A stretch of DNA of 64,000 nucleotides from Snodgrassella sp945267035 (GTDB lineage Bacteria > Pseudomonadota > Gammaproteobacteria > Burkholderiales > Neisseriaceae), in NCBI RefSeq assembly GCF_026535915.1, contig NZ_JAFNPF010000001.1, forward strand, positions 186,001-250,000. The letters run 5' to 3'. The position numbers were made by a program, and so were the translations under genes. Shown one piece after another: positions 54,800-64,000 of this stretch. The number at the start of each line of letters is the position of its first letter. Within the stretch, counting starts at the first letter, position 1. The notes under the pieces are model-generated. The model did no database searches, had not been told where the DNA came from, and saw only the letters and a list, made by a program, of their open reading frames with translations.

Positions 54800-55215
54800 C
54801 TGTTTTACTAGCTTGGATAAAACTTCAACACGAAAAAACGATTAGGAAACTTAAACGATAACGAATATTTAGCCTAGCACTATTATTCAGATAATACGTG
54901 TCAGGCTTTTATTTCAATAAGATGAGTAGTAAGTTAAATATTTCAACTGATAATGCTATGTAAAATCAGTTTAGCAATAATAGTATGGAGAATAAATAGC
55001 GTTAGTTTTAAAATACATCAAGGTATTTTGCTTGATCAGCTCAAATTGATAATGGTGATAAATACATTCAGTTTCTAATATTGTTTGTGCAAAATCTGAT
55101 TTTATCTGCGGAAAAATTTTCCGGCTATGGTTGGCTTCAGGTATCCAATACAGCTTGAGGCAATGAATGATTAGCTTTTAAGTTAATTTACTACTGTCTG
55201 TGATTTTCCGTCTAT
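54800..55215. other. Intergenic region between DUF3079 gene and mntH
   Basis: About 415 AT-rich bases with no supportable gene and no strong hairpin. Confidence 0.5.
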
Positions 55216-56568
55216 TTAAAATAGTGACTGGATTGTTTCGTAAATTAATTCGACATTGAGAATGATCAGTACTGTTGTGGCCACCCAACCGACGATCATG
55301 GTCAACTGACTGTTTACGAAATCACCCATCTTGTGTTTATTGGATGTGAGTAGGATTAAAGGAATCATGGATATAGGTAGGGCAATACTCAAAAAAACCT
55401 GAGTATAAACCAGTAAATTCTCGACAATATTTTCTCTATCCCCCCATATATAGATACATAAAATGACTGGTGTTATGGCTAAACCACGGCTGATGATTCT
55501 TCTGACCCATAGCGGTACGGATAAATTGATGAATCCTTCCATCACTATCTGTCCAGTCAGTGTTCCAGTAATGGTTGCGTTTTGACCTGAAGCGAGCAAA
55601 GCAACGGCAAACAGGGTAGCCATGGTTGAACTGGCTACTGTGCCCACTATGTGCGGGTTTTTTAAAGCATCATAGAGCTGGGTGAATCGGCCTAGATCAT
55701 CGGGGTTATTTCCATAAAAAAGGGTAGCACCGAGAATTAGTAGCAAACAGTTGATTAAAAATGAGAAGGTTAATTGGATGTTGGAGTCAAGGGTGGCATA
55801 TTTAATGGCCTCTTTCAGGCTGGTTTTGTTGGTTCGGTTATATTTTCTGGTTTGTACGATGGATGAATGCAAATAGAGGTTATGAGGCATCACTGTTGCA
55901 CCCACGATCCCCAGTGCCAACATTAAAGCTGAATCATGTCCTTTGATGGTGGCAGTGAAAATATCACGCTTAGGAATAAATCCATTCATAATCTGACTGA
56001 ATTCCGGAGACGCTCTAACTACTTCATAAACAAAAATAATGAAAATGGTTGCGATCAGACAAAAAACGATCGCTTCGATTTTGCGGAAACCAAATTGCAT
56101 TAAACACAACAGAATGAAGACATCTAATACGGTTAATAAAACGCCGATCAATAGGGGAATTTTAAATAACAGATTTAATGCTACTGCTCCGCCGATCACT
56201 TCTGCTATTTCGGTGGCAATTATGGCTAATTCTGTGGTGATCCATAAACAATAAGAAGTTTTTTTGCCAACCAGTGTTTTGGTGGCTTGCGCCAGATCCA
56301 TTCCGGTAACGATGCCTATTTTTACACACATCGCTTGCAACAGCATGGCTATAAGGCTGGAAATTAAGATAACGGATAAGAGCAAATAACCATATAGTGC
56401 TCCTCCTTGTATGGAGGTAATCCAGTTTCCCGGATCCATATAACCTACAGCAACTAAAGCGCCAGGACCTGAAAAAGCCCATAGTTTGCGGAAAAAACCT
56501 GACTTAGCGTCCGGAATACGTACGGTGTTATTAATCTCTTCCAAGCTGATAGGCGTAGGTTTTGGCAT
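55216..56568 (-). CDS. mntH: Nramp-family Mn2+/Fe2+ transporter MntH
   Basis: Proton-coupled divalent-metal importer, 450 residues, eleven predicted helices. The metal-site motif VGYMDPGNW in helix 1 and MPHNLYLHSS in helix 6 are intact, including the Asp, Asn and Met ligands. A perfect Fur box lies about 40 bases upstream, so expression should rise when iron is low. The N-terminus is slightly extended (MPKPTPISLEEINNTVRIP), as in many Nramp proteins. Single gene. Confidence 0.95.
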   Translation of the reverse strand: MPKPTPISLEEINNTVRIPDAKSGFFRKLWAFSGPGALVAVGYMDPGNWITSIQGGALYGYLLLSVILISSLIAMLLQAMCVKIGIVTGMDLAQATKTLVGKKTSYCLWITTELAIIATEIAEVIGGAVALNLLFKIPLLIGVLLTVLDVFILLCLMQFGFRKIEAIVFCLIATIFIIFVYEVVRASPEFSQIMNGFIPKRDIFTATIKGHDSALMLALGIVGATVMPHNLYLHSSIVQTRKYNRTNKTSLKEAIKYATLDSNIQLTFSFLINCLLLILGATLFYGNNPDDLGRFTQLYDALKNPHIVGTVASSTMATLFAVALLASGQNATITGTLTGQIVMEGFINLSVPLWVRRIISRGLAITPVILCIYIWGDRENIVENLLVYTQVFLSIALPISMIPLILLTSNKHKMGDFVNSQLTMIVGWVATTVLIILNVELIYETIQSLF

Positions 56569-56608
56569 AACTTCGATTTCAAATAATCAGACTCATCATC
56601 ATTATATT

Positions 56609-56627
56609 GATAATGATAATCATTATC
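56609..56627 (-). promoter_or_regulatory. Perfect Fur box upstream of mntH
   Basis: GATAATGATAATCATTATC matches the classical 19-base Fur consensus at every position and sits in the centre of a 29-base palindrome (56604-56632). It is about 40 bases before the mntH ATG, where Fur would block the promoter. Confidence 0.9.
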
Positions 56628-56657
56628 AATATGGTATTTGATTCTCAGTCTTTTCAT

Positions 56658-58167
56658 TTTCCTTATTTAATTGATGCAATCTGTTCAAAAATAATTGTTC
56701 AAGGGTAATTTATATATGAAATCAATGTTATACAGAGGATTATGTTTGTTTAATATAAGTAAAATAAACAGAATAATGCTTAAATTATGCAGCAACCGAT
56801 AGCATGAAATATTTTAAAATACTAAAAAAGGTGTTGATCATAAAAAAACCATATAGATTATTGGTCTTCTGTGGCTTAGATTTTTAGTCAAGATAAGTGG
56901 ACGGGTCAGATTAACGATTCAACCCAAAAAGATGTGGGGTTCATTAGGGTTAACCATATCATCCCCTGGCTACAAAAGCTGATTATTTCGGCGTCCATTA
57001 AGCATCGTAAACGTTAATAAGGATGACTTTTATCATGATAAATAGAATTAGTTTGTATCGTCACATATCAAAGCGATGATGATTTCATGCGCTATTTATC
57101 CATCTGCCAGTCGATAAAAAGCAATGTTGTATGGTTGCTGACTTATTATTGTGGTTCAAAATTGCATTGAATTTGTTCAAGTCTATATCATTCAAAACTT
57201 GCACGCCTATTCAGCGCTATATTTCTACTCCATGATTTTCAAAGCACATAAATGAAAGTCTGAACTAAGTGTGTCAATAAATATTTCGCTCTTTAGACGG
57301 AAGTCATGTGATTGCATATATGGTGGTAAAAAATAAGGTAAGGCTGGCGCAAATTGGTGGGTGAGAACAACACTATATTTCAAAGATCAATTGTTTATAT
57401 GCTGTGGTTGGCTAGATTGGGATGTAGGAGTTTGATATGCTGCGATGGAGGAAAAAGTGTACAAAGCCATCGTTGTATCACAAGGATTATGTTTGCTAAG
57501 TTCTCAGTTTATGATGATTATGGGGTATGAAGTAAAAGAAATAGATACTGGGGCAATTGAGTTTCCATAGCCAAAACGGAAGCTATTCGAACAGCAATAA
57601 GTTTATTTCTCAAAAATGACTCAAATAAAACCAGTAACTCAAGAGAGTATGAAATAACAGTGTTGCAGAATGTGGTCTAAAGCAAGTGAAAACCCCTATG
57701 GGCATAGTGTAGCTAAGATCATTTTTAGACCGCCAATGAGCAAAAATCGTAAAGCAAAATCATAAGGGCAACATGCTCCTTTTATATAGTTCATGTCTGT
57801 TGTTTACGTTCAAGACAAGTTAAACATTGAATCTCTGCGCAGAGATGGATTGTAGATAATTAAGTATAGATTAAAATAATATTATTTATTATTATCTTAA
57901 TGATAAAGTCTTAAGCTAACTAAGCATCACCATTATTCAGCTAGATATTCCCCGAGCTACTAAATATAATAAAATGAATCATATAAACATAATAACATAA
58001 ATATTATCGATATTTAACATTAAAATTATCAATTTAAATCTGATTGACCCAAGTTAATCTATTTGCATTTTAAATAAATTCAGGGGTAAAATCTTAACCA
58101 TAATTAAATATAACAGAAAAAGTTAGCTTAATTGTTAATATATATATATTCTGAGAGGATTTAAATA
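56658..58167. other. Long gene-free region between mntH and yagU
   Basis: About 1.5 kb with no supportable gene on either strand. Stops are frequent in all frames. It is less extreme in AT than the 3.5-6.3 kb region up to about 57800, then very AT-rich until yagU. I saw no recognisable protein fragment. It might hold decayed genes or small RNAs. Confidence 0.5.
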
Positions 58168-58695
58168 ATGTTTAATTTATTTGTTAGAACCAAACCCGAG
58201 GCACGTCATTATGGCGTGGCATTTTTTGCCGGTATTATGGGCGGACTGATTTCTGCATTTGTTAAGTCAGGTACGGAAGGCATTATGCCACCACGTACCC
58301 CAGACCGTATCGCTCCACCTATTCAGATGATTCAGGATATGGGCATTGATATTCATAATTTGGTGTACACGTATTCTGATCAGGTGATCAACTGGGGAGG
58401 TAGTTTGGTCCACATTTTGTTTTCTATTGTTTGGGCGGTCTTGTACTGTGTTGCAGCAGAAATTTTTCCTAAAGTAAAACTTTGGCAGGGTTTAGCGTTT
58501 GGTATTGGAGTAACCATTCTTTTCCATGGTATTGTGCTGCCTATTTTGAATCTGTCTCCTGCCGCTTGGAATCTGCCATTTGATGAGCTGTTTTCTGAGC
58601 TTATTGGTACACTGTTATGGATGTGGACTATTGAAGTTTTCCGCCGCGATTTACGTAATCGTTTGACCAAAAAACCTGATCCCGAATTTCTATAA
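58168..58695 (+). CDS. yagU: YagU-family inner-membrane protein (DUF1440)
   Basis: A 175-residue membrane protein with about four helices. The opening RHYGVAFFAGIMGGLISAFVKSG, the VKLWQGLAFGI segment and the closing RRDLRNRLTKKPDPE follow E. coli YagU through its length, though a segment in the first loop is shorter. YagU contributes to acid resistance in E. coli; that role is only inferred here. AGAGGA precedes the ATG. Followed by terminator hairpins. Confidence 0.9.
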   Translation: MFNLFVRTKPEARHYGVAFFAGIMGGLISAFVKSGTEGIMPPRTPDRIAPPIQMIQDMGIDIHNLVYTYSDQVINWGGSLVHILFSIVWAVLYCVAAEIFPKVKLWQGLAFGIGVTILFHGIVLPILNLSPAAWNLPFDELFSELIGTLLWMWTIEVFRRDLRNRLTKKPDPEFL

Positions 58696-58874
58696 AAGGT
58701 TTTTAATCAGCTCAATGGTATCATTGAGCTGATTGCATATTGATAGACAGCTCGGGCACAGGATTAAAATGCATTCAGGCCAGTAGCATATCTGGTCTCA
58801 ATTCGATGCACTAAGCTGGGTTGAGCACTGATTGTGTAGGTTTGAATTCATTTCGGTTTTTATATGCTAAAACT

Positions 58875-58908
58875 AAAAGCTAAGACATATTCATGTCTTA
58901 GCTTTTTT
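58875..58908. terminator. Bidirectional terminator between yagU and cycA
   Basis: Fourteen-base arms AAAAGCTAAGACAT/ATGTCTTAGCTTTT with a 4-base loop and flanking A and T runs, between convergent yagU and cycA. A nearer hairpin AGCTCAATG/CATTGAGCT follows yagU at about 58709-58730. Confidence 0.85.
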
Positions 58909-58945
58909 ATTTCGATGATCAGTTGAAAAGTATAGAATGTGTTAT

Positions 58946-60373
58946 TTATTCATGAGATTCATTAAATGTCTGATCAGTAGGGCTTTCTGAATCTGTTGCC
59001 AACACGATCGGTTTTTTCAATTGTTTTTTAAACACGGGTAAAAATAGTGTCAGTAGAAAAAACCAGAATGGGGTAGCGAGCAGACCTGTTAAAGTATCTT
59101 TATCCTGACTGAAGAGGTATAGCGTAAAAGCAAAGAAAATAAGACAGGCATAGCACATTGGAATCCCACAAGGCATTTTATAAGATGATTTGGCGTGTGC
59201 CTGTGGATAGATATGTCGGTAGCGTAGATAGGCGATTAATATTACTGCCCAAACAAATATAAAGCAGATGCTGGACACAGTGGTCACGATGGTGAACACT
59301 TTCATCACATTCCCTTCTGCATACAGCAATACTATGCCAATTAACAGCATAGCACAGGAATATAACAAGCCGTTTTGCGGCACTCCTTGAGCCGATAAGC
59401 GGGCAAAAACGCGAGGTCCAACCCCGTTTTTAGACAGACCATATAACATTCTGCCTGTGGAATACATCCCACTATTGGCGGAGGATAAAGCTGAGGTTAA
59501 TACTACAAAATTGATAATCGTCGCTGCCGCACCAATGCCAATCATGGTAAACATATTAACAAAAGGGCTACGATCAGGAGCAACCATATTCCATGGAGTG
59601 ACGGTCATGATAATGGATAATGCTAGTACATAAAACACGATCACTCGCACGGGTATTTTGTTAATAGCTTGCGGCAAGGTTTTATAGGGATCATCGGTCT
59701 CGGCAGAGGCTGTACCAACAAGTTCAATGCCCACGAACGCAAAGATGGCAATTTGAAAGGCGGCAAAAAATCCAGACCAGCCATGAGGCATCCAGCCACC
59801 GTGTGTCCATAGATTACTAATTTGCGCTTTAGTGCCTGATGAGCTGACAAATCCACTAAATATTAAATAACCTCCACAGACTATTAATGCCAGTATTGCT
59901 AACACTTTAATTAAAGCAAACCAGAATTCAAGTTCGCCAAATAGTTTCACAGACAATAAATTTAAAGCCAATAATATGGCAATGCTCAAAATGCCCGGTA
60001 ACCATAGTGGAACATCCGACCACCAAAATTGAGTATAGCCGGTAATCGCCACGATATCAGCCATGCCAATCACCACCCAGCAGAACCAATAAGACCAACC
60101 AACGTAATAACCGACGGTAGGGTTAAGGATATCCGCGGTAAAATCGACAAAGGATTTATACTGTAAATTATGTAACAGTAATTCCCCCATGGCGCGCATA
60201 ACGAAAAATAAAAAAGCACCAATGATGATATAGGCAAACAAGACAGACGGACCTGCTAAACTGATGGTACGACCCGAACCCATGAAAAGACCGGTACCTA
60301 TTGCGCCGCCAATAGCGATCAGTTGCAGATGGCGGTTTTTCAATGTGCGTTTTAATTCCGGCTGTCTGCTCAT
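58946..60373 (-). CDS. cycA: D-serine/D-alanine/glycine transporter CycA
   Basis: Amino-acid:proton symporter of the APC family, 475 residues, twelve helices. The opening KRTLKNRHLQLIAIGGAIGTGLFMGSGRTISLAGPS, the GWSYWFCWVVIGMADIVAITGY segment and AIFAFVGIELVGTASAETDDP match E. coli CycA over almost the whole length, which supports this symbol over other APC permeases. It imports glycine, D-alanine and D-serine for cell-wall or nitrogen use. Single gene, convergent with yagU. Confidence 0.88.
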   Translation of the reverse strand: MSRQPELKRTLKNRHLQLIAIGGAIGTGLFMGSGRTISLAGPSVLFAYIIIGAFLFFVMRAMGELLLHNLQYKSFVDFTADILNPTVGYYVGWSYWFCWVVIGMADIVAITGYTQFWWSDVPLWLPGILSIAILLALNLLSVKLFGELEFWFALIKVLAILALIVCGGYLIFSGFVSSSGTKAQISNLWTHGGWMPHGWSGFFAAFQIAIFAFVGIELVGTASAETDDPYKTLPQAINKIPVRVIVFYVLALSIIMTVTPWNMVAPDRSPFVNMFTMIGIGAAATIINFVVLTSALSSANSGMYSTGRMLYGLSKNGVGPRVFARLSAQGVPQNGLLYSCAMLLIGIVLLYAEGNVMKVFTIVTTVSSICFIFVWAVILIAYLRYRHIYPQAHAKSSYKMPCGIPMCYACLIFFAFTLYLFSQDKDTLTGLLATPFWFFLLTLFLPVFKKQLKKPIVLATDSESPTDQTFNESHE

Positions 60374-61172
60374 TGTATTTCCTTATTCATGAGATATCCT
60401 TGAAAATAAGTGAAGATGGGAGAGGCTTAATCATTAAGAATAGATGTTACGAGGGTGTAAGGGTGACAAACGAGGTTTACACGATGAAACATATCTTGGT
60501 TTGATGTGACACTGATTAATAGAAACCTGTAAGCTTATAACAATATTTTTACAGTGCCAATAAAATTTTATTTTGCTGCTTTAAGCTTGGTTTTGACCTA
60601 TTTTATGCTTAATGTGTCCTGTTTTGGCTGGCGGGTGTTCAGCCAAATCTCGGATGTCATGTTTCTCAGCTGTGTTGATCCAAATCCCGCTAAAATCTTT
60701 ATTGGCATTGTTTTAAGGTCATTAAATAAATTCTATTTTGGCTGTCAAACTTGATGAGCAACATATAAAGTTTGCTATTTTTATAAAATGATGTGCATAA
60801 AAACAAGTTGTTAGCTCAATGTCAGATTATTGAGTCAGATGATCAGTTGATGATGGAAGGCTAATGACGATTATGAATATTATGGTTAATTAAGGTTGCA
60901 GGCATATTAAACAATAGTCTTTGGTAAAGAGATATGGCTTTGAAGGGTAGGAAGGGAGAAATTTTCTGGCCTTATCGTCAGAATAATGCACTGATTGATA
61001 TAATTAATACTCATGTTTGCTAAGTACTTCATTATGACTGTTAGAGGCAGTTTTTCTGCTTGATCGGGCTTGAAATCATGTTAAAGTAGGGCGATATCCG
61101 GCTGCTGACATTGGTTGATAATAGGCAGTTAACCCATACAATGGACACGAAGTTAAATAAAAGGGTATGTAT
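60374..61172. other. Divergent region between cycA and pepN
   Basis: About 800 bases. A 66-residue frame (60554-60754) looks like a membrane helix plus a cysteine-bearing tail but has no ribosome site and is not called. Promoters of cycA and pepN should lie at the two ends. Confidence 0.45.
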
Positions 61173-63818
61173 ATGAATGAAAAAAAGGTAGTTCATTATC
61201 TTAAGGATTATCAGGCACCAGAATTTGCCATTCCTACTATCAGTCTGACTTTTACGATAGAGAGTTTTTACACCAATGTGCTTAATCGCATGAGTATCGT
61301 GCCGAAAAAGTCACAGCAGCCATTGGTGCTAGATGGCAGTGCCAAATTGTTACAAGTGGTGATTAATGGCAAGGCTTTGTGTCCATATGAATATAATGTT
61401 GAAGATGAAAAGCTGACCATTCATACTGTGCCGGATGAACCGTTTCAACTGGAACTAACCACACGCCTATACCCCGATCAGAACAAAACTTTAATGGGGC
61501 TGTATGAGTCTGGTAATAATCTTTATACCCAAAACGAGCCAGAAGGTTTTCGCAAAATAACTTATTATTTGGATCGCCCAGATGTGATGAGTCAGTTTAC
61601 CACGACCATTATTGGGGATAAGAAACGCTATCCCGTGATGTTGTCTAACGGTAATTTACTCGATAGTGGTGAACTCAGTAATGGACGACACTGGGTATGC
61701 TGGCGAGACCCATTTGCTAAACCTAGCTATTTGTTTGCACTGGTAGCTGGTCAATTATCTGTTCTGGAAGGAAGTTTTACCACGAAAAGTGGTAGAAAGG
61801 TTGCTTTAAAGTTTTACACCCGTCCAGAAGACAAGGCGAAAGCTGGCTTTGCACTTGAATCACTTAAGCAGGCAATGAAATGGGATGAAGAGCGGTTTAA
61901 TCTGGAATACGATCTGGATATTTTCATGGTTGTGGCTGTGGGTGACTTTAATATGGGTGCCATGGAAAACAAAGGTCTGAATATCTTTAATACTAAATAT
62001 GTGCTCGCCAGTAGCGATACGGCCACCGATGCAGATTTTGAAGCCATAGAAGCGGTGATCGGACATGAATATTTCCATAATTGGACAGGTAATCGTGTGA
62101 CCTGTCGGGACTGGTTTCAGTTATCACTTAAGGAAGGTTTAACCGTCTTCCGCGATCAGGAATTTTCAGCCGATCGTGCCAGCAGAGCAGTACGGCGAAT
62201 TCAAAATGTGCGGGTTTTGCGCAGCATGCAGTTTGCCGAAGACAGTGGTCCGATGGCACATCCAGTTCGCCCAGCTTCTTATGAAGAAATGAATAATTTT
62301 TATACCTTAACGGTTTATGAAAAAGGGGCGGAAGTGGTGCGCATGTATCACACCCTTCTTGGAGAAGCAGGATTTCAGAAGGGCATGCAGTTATATTTCC
62401 AACGTCATGATGGACAGGCTGTAACCTGTGATGATTTTCGTGCTGCCATGGCAGACGCCAATGGCGTTAATTTGGATCAGTTTGCGTTGTGGTACAGTCA
62501 GGCTGGAACGCCACAGGTAAAAGCACGCGGCGTTTACGACCATCAAAAACAAACGCTGACTTTACATTTACAACAGTCTATTCCACCCACTCCAGACATG
62601 ACTGAAAAACAGGCAATGGTGATTCCGATAAAAATGGGGCTGGTGGGTCGTGATGGTAGTGTAGTGTCATTTCAGTTAGACGGTGAAAATAATACGATTA
62701 CTGAAACAGTTTTAATTTTTAATCAACCTGAGCAGACTTTTGTACTGCATCAGGTTAATCAGGATGTCGTGCCATCATTGTTGCGTGGCTTTAGTGCGCC
62801 GGTCAGACTGGAATATCCTTATCATGATGAAGATTTGATTTTGCTGCTGGCGCATGATTCTGATCCATTTGCCCGCTGGGAAGCGGCGCAAACATTATAT
62901 CGTCGTGCTGTTGCGGCCAACGTAGCGGCACTTCAGGCAGGTAAACCGGTTCCACATCATGTAGAACTGGCTAAAGCCATTGCCGCAGCGATGAATGCAG
63001 ATCTGGATCCAGCCTTTAAAGCCATACTTTTGCAGATTCCGGCTGAGTCTGAATTGTGGGAAGATGCGCAGGAAATTGATCCAGGCTTATATGTTCAAGC
63101 ACGCCAGGCATTATTACAAAATTTGGCCACCACCATAGAACATACATTAGCGCAGTGGCGTGATTGGGCGGAAACTCAGGAACGGCAAAGCAGCCATCCA
63201 TGTGCGCAAGAATATTATCCAGACTTAGCCGGTATACGAAGTTTGTACAATACCTTACTAAGTTGGGGTGTACAGGCCAATTCGGCACTGCTAACACAAA
63301 TACAGCAGGACTATGAACAACGTGCCACCAACATGACTCATGAGTTTGGGATGTTAACTGCGATTAATCATCTGCCTGAAACTGGTCGTGATCAGTTGTT
63401 GGATCGCTTTGCACAGCGCTATGCCAAAGATGATCTGGTCATGGATAAATATTTTAATCTGATCGGCTCAAGTCAGCGGGCAGATACTTTATCTCAGGTA
63501 AAGGCTGCTTTAGAACATCCTGCTTTTAGTCTGGAAAATCCGAATAAGGTTCGTTCCTTATTAGGCAGTTTCAGTCGAAACATTCGCCATTTTCATGCAG
63601 AAGATGGCAAAGGCTATCAATTTATTACTGATTACATCCTGCTAATAGATGCGTTTAATCCTCAGGTTGCTTCGCGTCTGGTACAGGCTTTCAATCTTTA
63701 TAGTAAACTTGATTCAAAACGACGCATTTTGATGCAACAACAATTACAACGTATTCAGCAGCATCAAGGCTTATCTAAAGACAGTCGTGAAATTGTGGAT
63801 AAAATCTTATCGATTTGA
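61173..63818 (+). CDS. pepN: Aminopeptidase N
   Basis: M1 zinc aminopeptidase, 881 residues, trims N-terminal residues from peptides in the cytoplasm. The exopeptidase motif GAMENKGLNIFN and the zinc site HEYFHNWTGNR (H298, H302) with the third ligand Glu in LKEGLTVFRDQE are present. The C-terminal helical domain is complete. I choose ATG 61173, 7 bases after AAAAGGG; the ATG at 61167 is too close to that site. A terminator follows. Confidence 0.96.
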   Translation: MNEKKVVHYLKDYQAPEFAIPTISLTFTIESFYTNVLNRMSIVPKKSQQPLVLDGSAKLLQVVINGKALCPYEYNVEDEKLTIHTVPDEPFQLELTTRLYPDQNKTLMGLYESGNNLYTQNEPEGFRKITYYLDRPDVMSQFTTTIIGDKKRYPVMLSNGNLLDSGELSNGRHWVCWRDPFAKPSYLFALVAGQLSVLEGSFTTKSGRKVALKFYTRPEDKAKAGFALESLKQAMKWDEERFNLEYDLDIFMVVAVGDFNMGAMENKGLNIFNTKYVLASSDTATDADFEAIEAVIGHEYFHNWTGNRVTCRDWFQLSLKEGLTVFRDQEFSADRASRAVRRIQNVRVLRSMQFAEDSGPMAHPVRPASYEEMNNFYTLTVYEKGAEVVRMYHTLLGEAGFQKGMQLYFQRHDGQAVTCDDFRAAMADANGVNLDQFALWYSQAGTPQVKARGVYDHQKQTLTLHLQQSIPPTPDMTEKQAMVIPIKMGLVGRDGSVVSFQLDGENNTITETVLIFNQPEQTFVLHQVNQDVVPSLLRGFSAPVRLEYPYHDEDLILLLAHDSDPFARWEAAQTLYRRAVAANVAALQAGKPVPHHVELAKAIAAAMNADLDPAFKAILLQIPAESELWEDAQEIDPGLYVQARQALLQNLATTIEHTLAQWRDWAETQERQSSHPCAQEYYPDLAGIRSLYNTLLSWGVQANSALLTQIQQDYEQRATNMTHEFGMLTAINHLPETGRDQLLDRFAQRYAKDDLVMDKYFNLIGSSQRADTLSQVKAALEHPAFSLENPNKVRSLLGSFSRNIRHFHAEDGKGYQFITDYILLIDAFNPQVASRLVQAFNLYSKLDSKRRILMQQQLQRIQQHQGLSKDSREIVDKILSI

Positions 63819-63848
63819 GTCAGACAAGATATTATCAATTTCTGGTAA

Positions 63849-63882
63849 AAAATCCTGTTGCTATGCAACAGGTTTTTTTTTA
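63849..63882 (+). terminator. Terminator of pepN
   Basis: Arms CCTGTTGC/GCAACAGG (63854-63861, 63865-63872) with a 3-base loop and a run of ten T residues, 35 bases past the pepN stop. Confidence 0.92.
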
Positions 63883-64000
63883 TAGGTTCTATTTTCTAAA
63901 TAATTTTATTCAATAAGATTTGATTGGCATGTCAATATGCAAATCAATGGATAAAATTGGATTGAATATTCTTTTTAATGCGTTCGAAATAATTACGTAG

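Noticed and set aside
60554..60754. 66-residue plus-strand frame with a membrane helix
   Set aside because: No ribosome site and no family; probably chance in a divergent promoter region.
63792..63800. Perfect DnaA box TGTGGATAA near the pepN 3' end
   Set aside because: Single, inside coding sequence, about what chance predicts.

Overview
The window looks like chromosome of an AT-rich betaproteobacterium in the Neisseriaceae, most likely a Snodgrassella-type gut symbiont (inference from gene content, no search was run). The pointers are EarP next to an EF-P with arginine at position 32, an efp terminator built from two DNA-uptake-sequence-like arms (one an exact match, as I recall it, to the Simonsiella-type AGGCTGCCTGAA), an MnmG, NorM and Pta of Neisseria type, and low GC outside conserved genes. 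No rRNA, tRNA or CRISPR array was seen.

Layout. 0.1-1.6 kb: YbcJ-like S4 protein and argE. 1.6-7.4 kb: a gene-poor, very AT-rich accessory stretch with the broken end of a Hint-type polymorphic toxin, a small lipoprotein, an isolated GC-rich patch and a DUF1176 protein. 7.5-14.2 kb (mostly minus): hpt, nrdG/nrdD, a DUF4184 membrane protein, recQ. 14.3-26.5 kb (plus): two small envelope proteins, then mnmG-rsmG-parA-parB and the full atpIBEFHAGDC operon. 26.8-31.2 kb: SDR, CMD and cupin genes, a MerR regulator with a clear 19-bp-spacer operator promoter, an EamA transporter and a nitrilase-family hydrolase. 31.4-38.5 kb: a gene graveyard (IS256-type transposase remnant, broken ggt) followed by a very AT-rich three-gene operon (C5 DNA methyltransferase, double-GHKL ATPase/kinase-like protein, receiver-domain protein) and a convergent RadC-like gene behind a 48-bp near-perfect palindrome. 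39.3-47.8 kb: bfd, gyrA, a divergent intergenic region with clustered DnaA boxes, earP-efp, norM-murB and a TetR regulator. 48.6-63.8 kb: MBL-fold hydrolase, a large lipoprotein, pta, DUF3079, mntH with a perfect Fur box, yagU, cycA and pepN.

How it works together. The ATP synthase operon, the mnmG-parB block, gyrA, EarP/EF-P, murB and pepN are core housekeeping. nrdDG (anaerobic dNTP synthesis), pta, bfd and mntH fit a low-oxygen, iron- and manganese-managing host-associated life. The most unusual unit is the methyltransferase/GHKL/receiver operon at 33.3-37.8 kb. It reads as a phosphorelay-like, modification-linked system with no recognisable nuclease, set among decayed mobile and toxin genes, and is a good candidate for an uncharacterised defence or epigenetic-switch system.
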